From: an uncultured Sutterella sp. | GTDB lineage: Bacteria > Pseudomonadota > Gammaproteobacteria > Burkholderiales > Burkholderiaceae_F | Assembly (NCBI GenBank): GCA_937906995.1 | Contig: CALESB010000002.1 | Location: 1 to 64,000 of the forward strand | Length of the DNA: 64,000 nucleotides | Direction of reading: 5' to 3' | Notes under the pieces: model-generated | Told to the model about the DNA's origin: nothing | Databases searched by the model: none | Seen by the model: the letters and a program-made list of their open reading frames with translations, nothing else | Shown here: piece after piece, positions 1 through 10,469 of the stretch | How positions within the stretch are numbered: the stretch's first letter is position 1 | Layout of the letters: the number at the start of each line of letters is the position of its first letter | Position numbers and translations under genes: made by a program

Positions 1-213
1 TTTGAGCGATAGGTTTGAGAATTATAAGACCCAAACTCTTTTTGTCAAGCTTTTTGAAAAATTTCTTTTTTTAAGCTTCTGATTTGATTTTGAGCAAATT
101 TGAAATTCTTGCTACTGATCAAGTCAGGAATGAGCATTTTAAGGAGATTTTTGGCAGTGTCAAATTCTTTTTTCTATTTCTTCTCTAGAATATTGCTAAT
201 TATCTGATTTTCA
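1..213. other. AT-rich intergenic start of window
   Basis: No coding frame, RNA gene or repeat is recognisable here. The stretch is AT-rich and lies downstream of etfA on the minus strand; its left neighbour is outside the window. Confidence 0.5.
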
Positions 214-243
214 AAATAAAAAAAGGGCAAATTTTATTTGCCC
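214..243 (-). terminator. Rho-independent terminator of etfBA
   Basis: A perfect 7-bp stem (GGGCAAA at 225-231 with TTTGCCC at 237-243) has a 5-nt loop. Read on the minus strand it is followed by a T-rich run, and it lies just after the etfA stop codon. Confidence 0.85.
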
Positions 244-264
244 ATTTTTTAGTTACGGTACCTA

Positions 265-1197
265 TTAGTTAAGTTCTGCTAATAAAGCATCAATACCTGC
301 TTTAGCATCCATTACTAAACCGTAATCAGCAACTTCAAAGATCGCAGCTTCAGGGTCATTATTGATTGCGACCACTACCTTTGCGTCCTTAATACCGGCA
401 ATGTGCTGCATTGCTCCAGAGATACCAATTGCAATGTATAAGTCGGGAGCAATGACTTTACCAGTTTGACCAATTTGCCAATCGTTCGGACACAGCCCCA
501 TATCGACTACTGCTCTTGTTGCACCGACTGCTGCACCTAACTTATCGGCAAGTTTCACTAACTTTTCAAAGCCTTCAGCATTATCTAAGCCACGACCTCC
601 CGCTACGACAATCTTGGCCGATTGCAATGACGGTCGATCCGTCTTCACTGCATCAAAACTGACCTTGCGCGTATTCATTGCTGCGGGCCAATTTGTCATC
701 ATTTCAACAGATGCTTGCCCATTGTTCGAACATGGTTCAAAGGCCGTTGCGCGGATACTTGCGATCTTGATTGGCTCGTTGTTTTCAACTGTTGCTTCAA
801 TACTACCGGCAAAAATTGGGCGTACAAAGGTTTTCTCGTCAACAATAGAAATGACGTCTGATAACGGTGCGACATTTAAAAGTGCGGCAACACGCGGCAT
901 CACACTTTTACCGAATGAACTCGATTCAAAGTAAATATGGGTATAGTTCCCATCATTCTTAATAAGGTTCACAACGGCATTGGTTAATGTTTCACTTAAA
1001 ACATTTTCACCACGATCCTGGTTAACGTAAATCTTGCTAACACCCTCTAGCTTTTGTGCAGATTCAGTAGCATCAGCATCATTACCAATCAAGAGGAGTT
1101 CAATCTCTCCTTCAACCTTTTTAGCTGCGGTGACCAAACTAGCTACCGTTGGCTTTAATCCCTTATCGTTGACTTCAGCAATAATCAATGTTTTCAT
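265..1197 (-). CDS. etfA: Electron transfer flavoprotein alpha subunit
   Basis: FAD-binding alpha subunit of the cytoplasmic EtfAB heterodimer, which passes electrons from acyl-CoA or other flavin dehydrogenases to ETF-quinone oxidoreductase. The 310-residue product has the usual length, an N-terminal nucleotide-binding-like domain beginning MKTLIIAEVND, and the C-terminal FAD signature region (VVAGGRGLDNAEGF near residue 200, then GQTGKVIAPDLYIAIGISGA). I take the ATG at 1197 rather than a TTG 15 bases upstream, because GAGG lies just upstream of the ATG, overlapping the etfB stop. It is co-transcribed with etfB. Assignment is firm; the dehydrogenase partner is not in the window. Confidence 0.95.
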   Translation of the reverse strand: MKTLIIAEVNDKGLKPTVASLVTAAKKVEGEIELLLIGNDADATESAQKLEGVSKIYVNQDRGENVLSETLTNAVVNLIKNDGNYTHIYFESSSFGKSVMPRVAALLNVAPLSDVISIVDEKTFVRPIFAGSIEATVENNEPIKIASIRATAFEPCSNNGQASVEMMTNWPAAMNTRKVSFDAVKTDRPSLQSAKIVVAGGRGLDNAEGFEKLVKLADKLGAAVGATRAVVDMGLCPNDWQIGQTGKVIAPDLYIAIGISGAMQHIAGIKDAKVVVAINNDPEAAIFEVADYGLVMDAKAGIDALLAELN

Positions 1198-1208
1198 TTT
1201 GTTATTCC

Positions 1209-1958
1209 TCAAAGTACCTTAGCTTCAGTCTTTAACTTATTTACCAATTCACTCATCGAAGACAAAACCAAACCGTTTTTCTTCTTCTCAGGTTGTGCAT
1301 AAGAGATATAGTTGATCTTGGAACTTAGCTCTACACCCATGCTTTGAGCTTCAATTGTTTCCACGGGCTTTTTCTTTGCCTTCATCATATTTGGCAATGT
1401 CACATAGCGAGGCTCTGCTAGTCGCAAGTCTGCCGTAATAACTGCCGGCAACTTCACTGCAACTGTTTGCATACCACCATCAACCTCGCGTGCAACAATT
1501 GCCTCTGCCTTGCTAGGCAAATCTAATTTTGAAGCAAAACTGGCTTGAGGGATTTCGCACAATGCTGCAAGCATTTGACCCACTTGGTTACAGTCGTTAT
1601 CAATTGCTTGTTTACCAAGCAAAATCAAATCGGGCTGCTCCTTCTCTACAACCTTTTGCAATAATTTGGCTACTTCTAGTGGCTCGACCATTGCATCCGT
1701 TGTAATGTGAATACCACGATCCGCACCAATGGCCATCGCCACTCGCAAGGTATCTAAGCTTTTAGCTGCCCCAATCGTCACAGCTACTACTTCTGAAGCA
1801 ATGCCTTTTTCCTTTAATTGCACAGCACATTCCGCTGCAATTTCATCAAAAGGATTAATCGACATTTTCACATTTTGCGTTTCCGGCACTCCGGCTTCAT
1901 TTAAACGCACCTTAACGTTGTAATCCACAACGCGCTTAACAGCGACAAGTACTTTCAT
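1209..1958 (-). CDS. etfB: Electron transfer flavoprotein beta subunit
   Basis: Beta (AMP-binding) subunit of EtfAB, 249 residues, full length. It begins MKVLVAVKRVVDYNVKVR and has the family motif region VDGGMQTVAVKLPAVITADLRLAEPRYVTLP (shown here only as its key parts VDGG and LAEPRY, residues about 160-187) plus the conserved stretch around KQAIDNDCNQVGQ. An AAGGG ribosome-binding site precedes the ATG. The stop codon overlaps the etfA ribosome-binding site, so the pair forms a tight two-gene operon ending at the 214-243 terminator. Confidence 0.95.
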   Translation of the reverse strand: MKVLVAVKRVVDYNVKVRLNEAGVPETQNVKMSINPFDEIAAECAVQLKEKGIASEVVAVTIGAAKSLDTLRVAMAIGADRGIHITTDAMVEPLEVAKLLQKVVEKEQPDLILLGKQAIDNDCNQVGQMLAALCEIPQASFASKLDLPSKAEAIVAREVDGGMQTVAVKLPAVITADLRLAEPRYVTLPNMMKAKKKPVETIEAQSMGVELSSKINYISYAQPEKKKNGLVLSSMSELVNKLKTEAKVL

Positions 1959-2017
1959 GAAAAATTGCCCTTTTTACTTAATGGCTCGATTATAACAATC
2001 CGAAAATTACTCAAGCC

Positions 2018-3037
2018 TTAAAATTCATCATCGTCTCGGCGATCATCAGTGAGGCGTTCGCCCCAACCTGCACTCGCAAATGCAGCCTTTAAAACCTCTG
2101 TCCCTTGTGTCTCAAAAGCAAATGGATCTGATAAGGTTCTTCTATAAAAACGAGCTCCAGCCAGGCCTTGCAATAAACCAATCATTGCCTTGGCGGTTGC
2201 GCGAGGTACATGAAAATCCTTCGGTGTCTCACGTCGTAAGTACTGAGTCATAATTTCAATGAGCTCTTCTCGGTCTGGCACATCATGGTTGTCGCCAAAT
2301 AGTCTTGCATCTACATCGCTTAATAACCAAGGGGTCTTGTATGCAGCTCGTCCAACCATTACACCATCGACTTTCGTAAGAAGCGTTTCTGCTGTATCCA
2401 AATCATCAATTTGGCCATTAATCACAATGGTTGCATCAGGAAAGTCACGTTTAAGATCAAAGGCAACCTCTCTTCTTAAAGGCGGTACCTCGCGATTTTC
2501 CTTAGGACTTAAGCCTTTTAACCAGGCGTTACGAGTATGGACAATAAAGACGCGAACTCCTGCGTCATATAAGGTTCCAACAAAGTCAGAGACAAATCCA
2601 TAGTCTTCAATTTTGTCAATACCAATGCGGTGTTTCACCGTCACATCGATATCCACAACATCCATCATTGCTTTACAACAATCAGCTACCAACTTAGGTT
2701 CGCTCATTAAGCAAGCACCAAATGAACCGCGTTGTACACGCTCACTCGGACAGCCACAATTGAGATTGATCTCATCATAGCCCCATTGCTGAGCTAACTT
2801 TGCGCACTGGGCTAAAGCCTCAGGATCACTCCCACCAAGTTGCAAGGCAACTGGATGCTCTTCAGGATTAAAGTCCAAGTGGCGATGTTGATCACCATAA
2901 ATAATTGCCCCAGTTGTTACCATTTCGGTATACAAGCGAGCATGTTTACTCAATGCACGATGAAAATAACGACAGTGACGATCTGTCCAGTCTAACATCG
3001 GTGCAACGCAAAAGCGCCAAGATTTATTTTCTGTCAT
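2018..3037 (-). CDS. dusA: tRNA-dihydrouridine(20/20a) synthase DusA
   Basis: Flavin-dependent enzyme that reduces uridine 20/20a in the tRNA D-loop using NADPH. The 339-residue protein opens with the Dus motif CVAPMLDWTDRHCR and has the DusA-type LNCGCPSERVQ segment, followed by GSFGACLM, which contains the catalytic cysteine. The FMN-phosphate region VINGQIDD...VDGVMVGRAAYKTPW is present. The DusA subfamily is favoured over DusB/DusC by the NLNCGCPSERVQRG signature. It lies downstream of the sigma-factor paralogue, separated by a terminator whose stem ends a few bases before this start codon, so its expression may depend on read-through. Confidence 0.93.
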   Translation of the reverse strand: MTENKSWRFCVAPMLDWTDRHCRYFHRALSKHARLYTEMVTTGAIIYGDQHRHLDFNPEEHPVALQLGGSDPEALAQCAKLAQQWGYDEINLNCGCPSERVQRGSFGACLMSEPKLVADCCKAMMDVVDIDVTVKHRIGIDKIEDYGFVSDFVGTLYDAGVRVFIVHTRNAWLKGLSPKENREVPPLRREVAFDLKRDFPDATIVINGQIDDLDTAETLLTKVDGVMVGRAAYKTPWLLSDVDARLFGDNHDVPDREELIEIMTQYLRRETPKDFHVPRATAKAMIGLLQGLAGARFYRRTLSDPFAFETQGTEVLKAAFASAGWGERLTDDRRDDDEF

Positions 3038-3045
3038 TGTCTTTC

Positions 3046-3084
3046 AAAAAAAGCCACTCAAACTCAGAGGTTAAAGTGGCTTTT
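3046..3084 (-). terminator. Terminator of the RpoD paralogue
   Basis: A 10-bp stem (AAAAGCCACT at 3049-3058 with AGTGGCTTTT at 3075-3084) is followed by seven T on the minus strand. It lies between the sigma-factor stop and the dusA start. Confidence 0.8.
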
Positions 3085-3100
3085 ACATCCAATTTATAGA

Positions 3101-5296
3101 TTATTGAGCTTGAATGTAATCCTTCAAGCGCTCTGCAAAGTCCGGGCTACGTAACTTGCGAATGGCAGCGCTTTCAATTTGACGCACACGTTCACGCGTC
3201 AAACCCATTGAGCGACCGACTTCTTCAAGCGTATGGTCATGGCTTGTACCAATACCGTAACGCAAACGCAAAACGGTAGCCTCACGTTCAGTCAAACGGT
3301 CCAAAGACTTCTTAATTTCTTCTTCCATTGCAGTGATCATGAAGCGACGTTGGGGATCCAACTCGTCATCGCCACGAACGAAGTCAAGCTTGGTTGCATC
3401 TTCGTCATCACCGATTGGAGCGTCAATGGACTCAACACCACGCATAGCTTGAATAAGAAGTTGAACCTTAGACAATGGCACGCCAGACAATTCTGCCAAT
3501 TCGTTATCAGACGGTTGCTTGCCGTTTTCTTGCAAGTATTTTTGCTTAATACGACGAATCTTATTGTAGGATTCAGTCATATGCACCGGAATACGAATCG
3601 TATTACCATAGTCTGCAACAGCACGCGTGACAGCCTGACGAACCCACCACGTAGCATAAGTTGAGAACTTATAACCACGGCGGTATTCAAACTTATCCAC
3701 TGCCTTCATCAAACCAAGGTTACCTTCTTGAATCAAATCCGGCATGGCTAAACCACGGTTGACGTAGCCCTTGGCAATAGAAATCACCAAACGCAAGTTT
3801 GCCTCAATCATCTTAGCCTTGGCTTTAGACAGGCTTGCTTGAGCGACTGTCATTGAGCGATGCAGATCGCGTTGCTCACTAATTGATAAGCTAGCAAGCT
3901 TTTCTTGTTCTTGCATACGCGTTTGCAATTCAACAAAGACACCGCGATATTGATCTAGCGCTTCACTCCATGGGTGACCTGCCGCCACTTCCTTATCTAA
4001 CCACGTCAAATCAGAGCAGCTTGTATTGAAGAATTCAACAAACTTGTTTTGAGGCATATGAGCTTTATTGACTAACACATCGCGCATTGCGTACATCGTG
4101 TCCGTTACCTTGCTCATGTGTTGGCCCAAAACCTCGGATAAATGTGCCACGGTTTTGACGGAGAAGCGAACAATGGACAACTCGTCATTGATCTTTTGAC
4201 GTGCACGCTCGAACTTATCGGCCTTTGCGGGATCACCAAAGTTTTCACGCAATTCAACCAAATAGCCGTCTAAGCGAGCGAACATTTCAAGAGCGCGCTC
4301 TTTCATTTCATCCAATTGCTCGACCGTCATAGCAGCTGCACCGATATCGGTATTCAAATCACCCGAATCGTCTTCCATTTCCTCTGCTGCAATGTCAGTA
4401 AAGCCGTCAATGACGTTATCGATGGTTTCTGCACCAGATTGGATTTTTTCTGCTAAGCCCAAAAGTTCCTGAATGGACAACGGGGAAGTCAAAACGACCT
4501 GGACCAAACGAGCACGATGTTGTTCGATACTCTTGGCAACTTCAATTTCGCCTTCACGGGTTAACAACTTATGCGAGCCAACACCACGCAAGTAAGCGCG
4601 CAACGGATCCTTAGATAAACCTGCTGATTCTTCCGGCGTAAGAATCGTAGCGGCATCTTCTTCGTCAATATCGTCGTCAACCGTTGTTTGTTGCTCCGAG
4701 AGCATTTGAACGGTGTCTTCGTCAGGCGTTTGGTCAAACACTTGCACGCCGAAACGAGCCAAGCCTAACGTGATTTCCGTAAGAGCTTCCTCACTGCGCA
4801 ATGCGCTTTCGGGCAACAAGTCGTTAATTTCTGCAATCGTTACCCAACCACGAGAACGACCAAAGCGGACGAGTTGGCGGTAACCATTTTCTGCACCGTC
4901 TTCATGCAAAGGCTGATTCGGCAACAATCCTTCAAGCGGATCCTTACGCTTTTTACCTGTGCGAGACTTCCTTGTAACAACTTTCGGTGCCACCACAACA
5001 GCGTCATCGTCATCAAAGTCGTCTGTGTTGCTTTCTAATTCTTCAAGTTCATCGGCCAAATCTTCGTCATCGAGCGTTTCTTCAACATCTTCTTCGTCTT
5101 GTTGACGGTTAGCCTTAGATTCGATCTTAACTTCACCCTTGAACTTAAAACCCAACTCTTCATGAGATTGAAGCCAATCCATTAAATCTTTGTCACCTTC
5201 AACATCCAACTCAGGATCATCGGCAAACAAATCAACATCTACGTCTTTAGCAGTAGCTTTTTTCTTTTTCGTGGCTTTAACTGGTGTTTTTTTCAT
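3101..5296 (-). CDS. Second RpoD-type (sigma-70 group 1/2) sigma factor, divergent paralogue
   Basis: A 731-residue sigma-70 protein with all regions: a very acidic Lys/Asp/Glu-rich N-terminus (about 1-110), region 1.1 (about 140-195, [18 protein letters not shown]), region 1.2 ([21 protein letters not shown]), a long non-conserved insert, region 2 ([32 protein letters not shown]), region 3 ([15 protein letters not shown]) and region 4.2 ([10 protein letters not shown]). The -10 contact residues of region 2.4 (Gln and Thr of RQAVT) and the -35 helix TRERVRQIE are kept, so standard promoters should be read. It differs from canonical RpoD at [10 protein letters not shown] (usually ADQARTIRIP) and in its C-terminus, which lacks HPSR. 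The next sigma gene upstream, beside dnaG, is the canonical rpoD; this one is best seen as an ancient duplicate. An RpoS identity is unlikely because region 1.1 is present. Confidence 0.9.
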   Translation of the reverse strand: MKKTPVKATKKKKATAKDVDVDLFADDPELDVEGDKDLMDWLQSHEELGFKFKGEVKIESKANRQQDEEDVEETLDDEDLADELEELESNTDDFDDDDAVVVAPKVVTRKSRTGKKRKDPLEGLLPNQPLHEDGAENGYRQLVRFGRSRGWVTIAEINDLLPESALRSEEALTEITLGLARFGVQVFDQTPDEDTVQMLSEQQTTVDDDIDEEDAATILTPEESAGLSKDPLRAYLRGVGSHKLLTREGEIEVAKSIEQHRARLVQVVLTSPLSIQELLGLAEKIQSGAETIDNVIDGFTDIAAEEMEDDSGDLNTDIGAAAMTVEQLDEMKERALEMFARLDGYLVELRENFGDPAKADKFERARQKINDELSIVRFSVKTVAHLSEVLGQHMSKVTDTMYAMRDVLVNKAHMPQNKFVEFFNTSCSDLTWLDKEVAAGHPWSEALDQYRGVFVELQTRMQEQEKLASLSISEQRDLHRSMTVAQASLSKAKAKMIEANLRLVISIAKGYVNRGLAMPDLIQEGNLGLMKAVDKFEYRRGYKFSTYATWWVRQAVTRAVADYGNTIRIPVHMTESYNKIRRIKQKYLQENGKQPSDNELAELSGVPLSKVQLLIQAMRGVESIDAPIGDDEDATKLDFVRGDDELDPQRRFMITAMEEEIKKSLDRLTEREATVLRLRYGIGTSHDHTLEEVGRSMGLTRERVRQIESAAIRKLRSPDFAERLKDYIQAQ

Positions 5297-5986
5297 TTTT
5301 AAATTACAAAAAAGTTCCCTGCCTGAAATTCACTAGAAAATTTCAAACTGGAAACCGTTTTCAATTTGCATGTATTTCCTCAACAGAAATACGAGTTATC
5401 CTCAATCAACCACTATCCACGTCTACCCATATTTAATAAGAGCAATAGCTCAAAGGAGCCCTCAATAAGTCGGTGGTGGGGCCAAAATTTCTAATAATAT
5501 GAATGAGTTACGATTTATGATTTTGGTTGAATATTTTTTAGAAGTCTTTCAACATCTACTGTCAATGACTACCAATAACACGCATGCAATCATTGACGAT
5601 TTTTTGTCCTTCTATGAACACCTTACATCGAAATGCAAGGTTTGTAGGTGCATATCCCCTACATCTTGTGATACCTAAAAGCCAATCATTGCTGTTAGCC
5701 CTTTAAAATCACAGGCGTGTCCACAACACCCAATCAAGCATCAAAGAAGAAAAAGTAACCTCTCTAGACTCGAATGAGTGAATGCAGGGAATTGCTATGC
5801 CCTACCGTGCCAGTACCTCATTGATTATCTTTTCTGATGGCTAGCAAAAAGCTCAATTCAGAAAATAAAGTCAATCAGACGCTTTTATAACGATCGGAAA
5901 TGGGGAGAAAATAGATATGCAAAGACTCGCCTAAAAAGACGAAAGACCCACCGACCGCGAGCTAATTAAGATACACCATAAAAGCA
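5297..5986. other. Long intergenic region between the two sigma-factor genes
   Basis: About 690 bases with no convincing ORF or recognisable structured RNA. It must hold the minus-strand promoter of the sigma paralogue; a TTGACA-like element is visible in the minus strand near 5560-5566 (TCAATG context), but its -10 partner is poor. The size is unusual next to the compact spacing elsewhere in the window. Confidence 0.5.
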
Positions 5987-6021
5987 ATTTAGGGGAAATT
6001 ATTTTTAAATTCCCCCTAAAT
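5987..6021 (-). terminator. Hairpin after rpoD
   Basis: An 11-12 bp stem (ATTTAGGGGAA at 5987-5997 with TTCCCCCTAAAT at 6010-6021, one bulge) lies just after the rpoD stop codon on the minus strand. The following T-run is short, so termination may be weak. Confidence 0.55.
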
Positions 6022-6044
6022 CATTTGATTGAAATCAAAAACTC

Positions 6045-8057
6045 TTAGTGCTCCGAGCCTTCTTCTAAAAAACTACGCAGTTTATTTGCACGACTAGGAT
6101 GACGAAGTTTTCGCAAAGCTTTTGCTTCAATTTGGCGAATACGCTCACGCGTTACAACAAATTGCTGACCTAGATCTTCTAACGTATGTTCCGTATTTGT
6201 ATCGATGCCGTACCGTAACATGAGAACCTTGGCTTCACGAGGTGAAAGCGTTGCCAAAACTTCATGCATTGTCGCTTTTAAATTTTCCTCTTGAGCGGCC
6301 TCTAGAGGCGTTTGAGACAATTTATCCTCGATAAAATCCACTAAATGGGAATCCTCATCATCTCCTAAGGGCGTGTCCATAGAAACTGGTTCACGTCGAG
6401 CTAGTAATATTGTTTTTACTCGATTAGCACTTAAACCAACTTCTTTAGCCAACCATTCAACACTAGGCTCTCTACCTTGATTGTCTAATTGGTATTGACG
6501 CGTTAAATGATTAATTTTGTGCAATGTTTCAACCATGTGCACAGGAATGCGAATGGTTCGACCTTGGTCGGCAATCGAGCGAGTAATTGCTTGACGAATC
6601 CACCACGTTGCATACGTTGAGAATTTATAGCCACGACGATACTCAAACTTCTCTACCGCACGCATTAAACCAATATTGCCCTCTTGAATTAAATCCAAGA
6701 ACTGCAAGCCTCGATTTAAATAGTGCTTAGCTATTGAAATCACCAAACGTAAGTTAGCACTAACCATCTGCGACTTTGCTTCATCGACCTTATGCTCTGC
6801 TTGGCACATATGCTGATACAAAGACTTCATTGACTGATAAGGCAATCGCGTCTCTTGCATTAGCGATAGATACTGTTGAGAAAGGGACATTAACGCATTC
6901 GACTCTTTTTCTAAAACAGAATGCTTTGCAATGAGTCGCTTGACAGCCTCTTCAGTCATAGCCTCTTGTTGGTAGAACTGAACAAACTCCTCTTCTTGCA
7001 GTTCACAACATTCGACAATCACTTCTCGGGCTTTAGCTTCAATACGACGATACTCTTCTGCCTTATCATGCATCAAGTTCGACAAAGTTCGAACGGTGGA
7101 GGTGGTAAATCGAAAAGGAAGCAATAGCGCTCCAATGGCGACTTCCAGATCTTGGAACGCTTTACTCGAAGCGTCTAATTGCATCATTTGGTTATAGTAA
7201 GCTTCGCAAGTAGCAAAAACGTCGAGAACTTTTACTTTCAGTTCTGCCAACTGCTCAACGCTCATGGCGGATGCGCCTATTGAAAACTCTTCAATGCTTT
7301 CATCAAAAGAAAAGTCTTCACTGTCTTTATCGCAAACAGAGGCTTGCTCAACTGAGTCAATGCCATCAACAATTGCCTCAACACTGACAGCATCTTCAGC
7401 CAACATATGCCCCATATCAATTAACGCTTTAACAGCGACAGGACAATGGGCGATGATGTCCATCATCTCTTGATAACCCTGTTCAATCTCACGGCTGATC
7501 GCGATTTCATCTTCACGAGTCAGAAGCGCCACTGCTCCCATCTCTCGTGTGTACATACTCATTGGGTCGGAGGTGCGAGCGACATCACTTTCAACCAATG
7601 ATAAAACATCCTCTTCATCTTCTTCGTCATCTTGAACAAGTGTCAAAGGAGAATCTGTTAAAAGGATTTCATCTTCAGCTGGAGCAGATTCAAGAACATT
7701 TATGCCCAAAAATCCAAAGGCATGCTCGAGCTGATTGACGGCATTTTCGTCATCTTGCTTCTCGCTTGGCACAACCTCGGCAAGCTCTTCATAGGTAACG
7801 TAACCACGTTTTTTGGCAAGTACAATCAGCTCACGTAACTTTTGTTCGTACTCTGGATCGTTTGTTTGACTAAAAAGGGATTTGGTCAGTGTAAGCTTTT
7901 TCTTTGACAACTTACTGACTTCTGGCAAACTCTTAATTTCTGGTGCGACAATTTCACCAGATTCATCAAAGACGATTTGAATTAAATCATCTTTTTTCAA
8001 TGCCTTATCTGTCTGTTTTTTAGCAACAGAAGGACTCAAAATATCATTTTTAGCCAT
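6045..8057 (-). CDS. rpoD: RNA polymerase primary sigma factor RpoD (sigma-70)
   Basis: Housekeeping sigma factor that directs RNA polymerase to -10/-35 promoters. The 670-residue form has region 1.1 ([17 protein letters not shown]), region 1.2 ([19 protein letters not shown]), the non-conserved region, region 2 ([37 protein letters not shown]), region 3 ([16 protein letters not shown]) and region 4.2 ([22 protein letters not shown]). The last motif and the location downstream of rpsU-yqeY-dnaG (the macromolecular synthesis operon order) mark this copy as the canonical rpoD. I prefer the ATG at 8057 (MAKNDILSP) over one 84 bases upstream, because the extra 28 residues are unlike the family; a GGGGAG element lies upstream. 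It has a private 440-base leader from dnaG. Confidence 0.94.
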   Translation of the reverse strand: MAKNDILSPSVAKKQTDKALKKDDLIQIVFDESGEIVAPEIKSLPEVSKLSKKKLTLTKSLFSQTNDPEYEQKLRELIVLAKKRGYVTYEELAEVVPSEKQDDENAVNQLEHAFGFLGINVLESAPAEDEILLTDSPLTLVQDDEEDEEDVLSLVESDVARTSDPMSMYTREMGAVALLTREDEIAISREIEQGYQEMMDIIAHCPVAVKALIDMGHMLAEDAVSVEAIVDGIDSVEQASVCDKDSEDFSFDESIEEFSIGASAMSVEQLAELKVKVLDVFATCEAYYNQMMQLDASSKAFQDLEVAIGALLLPFRFTTSTVRTLSNLMHDKAEEYRRIEAKAREVIVECCELQEEEFVQFYQQEAMTEEAVKRLIAKHSVLEKESNALMSLSQQYLSLMQETRLPYQSMKSLYQHMCQAEHKVDEAKSQMVSANLRLVISIAKHYLNRGLQFLDLIQEGNIGLMRAVEKFEYRRGYKFSTYATWWIRQAITRSIADQGRTIRIPVHMVETLHKINHLTRQYQLDNQGREPSVEWLAKEVGLSANRVKTILLARREPVSMDTPLGDDEDSHLVDFIEDKLSQTPLEAAQEENLKATMHEVLATLSPREAKVLMLRYGIDTNTEHTLEDLGQQFVVTRERIRQIEAKALRKLRHPSRANKLRSFLEEGSEH

Positions 8058-8474
8058 TGATCTACCCGAACTCCCCTTGGATTTGGCTATCCAAGAAAAA
8101 ATCGTTAGCTGAATCACCTGAAAGTGCAATCTTTCAAGCATCGTAAACCCAGTATTTCCTTAGCTCTTTGAATGCAAAGAACAAAATACAATGAAATACT
8201 GATCTTTGAAAAAGGGGTTTAACTTTTCAAAGACCTCTGCTCATTATGAGCAGAAAACAAAATCTCCCTCGATGAGCACAAAATTTTCAATCACATTGAG
8301 CACTATCGAGATTTTTTGGGGATTGCTTGTGTGGTAGTCTTACTACGGCAAGTAAGCTAAGTGTTGCTTTTTCCTAGAAAAATTAAAATCTTTCCCAGTA
8401 AATGCGAAGCTTTCTCATTATACTGTGAAAAAGTGAAAGGGGATTTTTTTTACATTCTCTCCTATCTCAAATAG
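8058..8474 (-). promoter_or_regulatory. rpoD leader region with candidate promoter
   Basis: The 417 bases between dnaG and rpoD hold no gene. A perfect minus-strand -10 hexamer TATAAT is at 8417-8422; no good -35 is visible 17 bases upstream of it, so this is only a candidate. The dnaG terminator lies just before it, implying that rpoD is transcribed mainly from its own promoter. Confidence 0.4.
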
Positions 8475-8500
8475 AAAACTCGGCACAAAGGCCGAGTTTT
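8475..8500 (-). terminator. Terminator of dnaG
   Basis: A perfect 10-bp stem (AAAACTCGGC at 8475-8484 with GCCGAGTTTT at 8491-8500) abuts the dnaG stop codon. The T residues lie within the stem end. Confidence 0.75.
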
Positions 8501-10408
8501 TTATCCTTCAATGCGTGAGTCAAGCGCAAAATCCACGGCTTGAGTGCTTTCTTGAATCAATGACTGATGAATCTGCTGTCTTCGTTTAAACAGTCGCCCC
8601 AAATAGTCAGAGTCCACCGGCTCGCCTCGTTCCTCAGCAGCCAGTAGCTCCATCACCATAGCATCGAGCTGTGCTTTCTCTAACTTCAAAAATGCACATT
8701 TAATCTCAAATTCGGCAATCTCAGGCTCTGTCTTTAAGTCCTCTTCTTGGCTCGCCAATGAAAGCATCATGTCATACATGGGGTCGCCCTCCAAAAATGA
8801 CAATAAGTACCCACTGCTCATGCGAGCATCGATGACATTGCCGTCTTCATCGGTTAAATGGGCTTGAGCTAAATGCCACAGACGTACAATCGCAGACTCC
8901 CATTCATCGACCGTATCCAAAAGCTCATCAGCGATAAGATCGGAATACTTCAAAAGCCACTGTGGGTTAGCAATGAAACACTGAAGTAATCGACGTTTGA
9001 TGTTTGTAAAAACTGGCCCCGTCGTAATTGGACGTGGAGGACGCTTCCAACGTTGTCCCTGTATAGAATCTCTACCATAACCGCGAGATTGTTCTTTTTG
9101 TACAGGAACCTCTTGCACTAACGCAATTCCACACAATGTTGCTAACTCGCCCGGCTCCATGCGGATGGCGGCTGCTAACTCTTGAACTAACAATTGTCGT
9201 AATGCAAGAGCCGTCATACGAGCCAACAAGGGCTTTGCGATGGCAACTGCCTGGGCTCGCTCTTCGGCTGTACGAAACCCTCTACCTTGAGTGACTTCAC
9301 GAACAATATCAAGAACAAAGAATTTTGAAAGTGCAAATCCCGCATTTAACTGCGACTCAAAAGCCTCTACGCCTTGAGTTTTAATTAAGCTATCAGGGTC
9401 CTCGCCTTGAGGCAACATCACGAAAAAGGCCTTCTGACTTTCTGTAATAATCGCCAAAGTTGCTTCCATTGCTCGGCGCGCAGCCTTAAACCCTGCCGCA
9501 TCACCGTCAAAAGAAAAGTACACATTGTCCGATAGTTGGAAGAGACGCTTTACATGCTCTGGCGTAATTGAGGTTCCTAGAGCTGCCACGGACTCTGTAA
9601 AGCCTGCCTGGGATAATTGGATGACATCCATGTAGCCTTCACAGACAATCGCACGTCCTTTTTTATGTATAGCATCTCGAGCTTCGTAAAGACCGTACAG
9701 TTCCTGACTTTTGTGATAGACCGGCGTTTCTGGAGAGTTCAAGTACTTGGGCTCTTCACCTGCAATCATAGTGCGAGCACCAAAGCCAATCACCTTACCG
9801 CGAGGATTGCGAATCGGAAACATAACGCGGTTACGAAAACGATCGTAGCGTTTATCATCCTTAACAATAACTAATCCACACTCTTCAAGCTTTGGCTCTT
9901 CATAGCCTTGATTAGGAAAAATCTCCTTAAGCCCATGCCAAGAGTCTGGTGAAAAACCGATCTGAAACTTTTTTGCGGTCTCTTCGGTAATGCCACGACC
10001 TTTGAGATACTCAATGGTATGAACATCATGGAAAAGATTGCGATGGTAAAACTCTGCCGCACTTTCAAGAAAGTCGGTAAGACCACGAGCTTTTTCCTGT
10101 CTTGCTTTAGCTTGTCGATCTTCAGGAACTTCTAAACCAAGATTATCCGCTAGCTCTTTAATCGCTTCAGGGAATGTCAATCCCTTGTATTTCATAAGAA
10201 AAGAGATGGCCGTTCCGTGTTCTCCACAACCAAAACACTTAAAAAATTGCTTGCTTTGGTTAACGGCGAACGACGGCGTTTTTTCCTTATGAAAAGGGCA
10301 ACATGCAAGCCAATTGGTGCCTTTGTGTTGCAACTTCACATAACGACCGATAACCTGGACGATATCGGTTCTTGAGAGTACCTCTTCAATAAAACTCTCT
10401 GGAATCAC
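8501..10408 (-). CDS. dnaG: DNA primase
   Basis: Synthesises RNA primers at the replication fork and interacts with the DnaB helicase. The 635-residue protein has the CHC2 zinc-binding domain (CCPFHKEKTPSF then CFGCGEHG, about residues 36-68), the RNA polymerase core, the TOPRIM domain (EGYMDVIQ, about 257, and SFDGDAAGFKAA, about 295-310) and a C-terminal DnaB-interacting region. It is the third gene of the rpsU-yqeY-dnaG series and has its own terminator at its end. Length and motifs are normal. Confidence 0.97.
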   Translation of the reverse strand: MIPESFIEEVLSRTDIVQVIGRYVKLQHKGTNWLACCPFHKEKTPSFAVNQSKQFFKCFGCGEHGTAISFLMKYKGLTFPEAIKELADNLGLEVPEDRQAKARQEKARGLTDFLESAAEFYHRNLFHDVHTIEYLKGRGITEETAKKFQIGFSPDSWHGLKEIFPNQGYEEPKLEECGLVIVKDDKRYDRFRNRVMFPIRNPRGKVIGFGARTMIAGEEPKYLNSPETPVYHKSQELYGLYEARDAIHKKGRAIVCEGYMDVIQLSQAGFTESVAALGTSITPEHVKRLFQLSDNVYFSFDGDAAGFKAARRAMEATLAIITESQKAFFVMLPQGEDPDSLIKTQGVEAFESQLNAGFALSKFFVLDIVREVTQGRGFRTAEERAQAVAIAKPLLARMTALALRQLLVQELAAAIRMEPGELATLCGIALVQEVPVQKEQSRGYGRDSIQGQRWKRPPRPITTGPVFTNIKRRLLQCFIANPQWLLKYSDLIADELLDTVDEWESAIVRLWHLAQAHLTDEDGNVIDARMSSGYLLSFLEGDPMYDMMLSLASQEEDLKTEPEIAEFEIKCAFLKLEKAQLDAMVMELLAAEERGEPVDSDYLGRLFKRRQQIHQSLIQESTQAVDFALDSRIEG

Positions 10409-10432
10409 GTCTCTTTCCTCACTTATGAACTC

Positions 10433-10457
10433 AAAAAAAGGGCCGACTAGCGGCCCC
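10433..10457 (-). terminator. Terminator of yqeY
   Basis: A 6-bp GC stem (GGGCCG at 10440-10445 with CGGCCC at 10451-10456) is followed by seven T on the minus strand. It sits between yqeY and dnaG and should reduce read-through into dnaG. Confidence 0.85.
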
Positions 10458-10469
10458 CTTACGCAATGA

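Noticed and set aside
3101..5296. Identity of the second sigma factor as RpoS
   Set aside because: It has region 1.1, a long non-conserved insert and 731 residues, all RpoD-like; RpoS is much shorter.
5760..5790. tRNA-like TTCGAGTC on the minus strand in the intergenic gap
   Set aside because: No acceptor, D or anticodon arms can be drawn around it.
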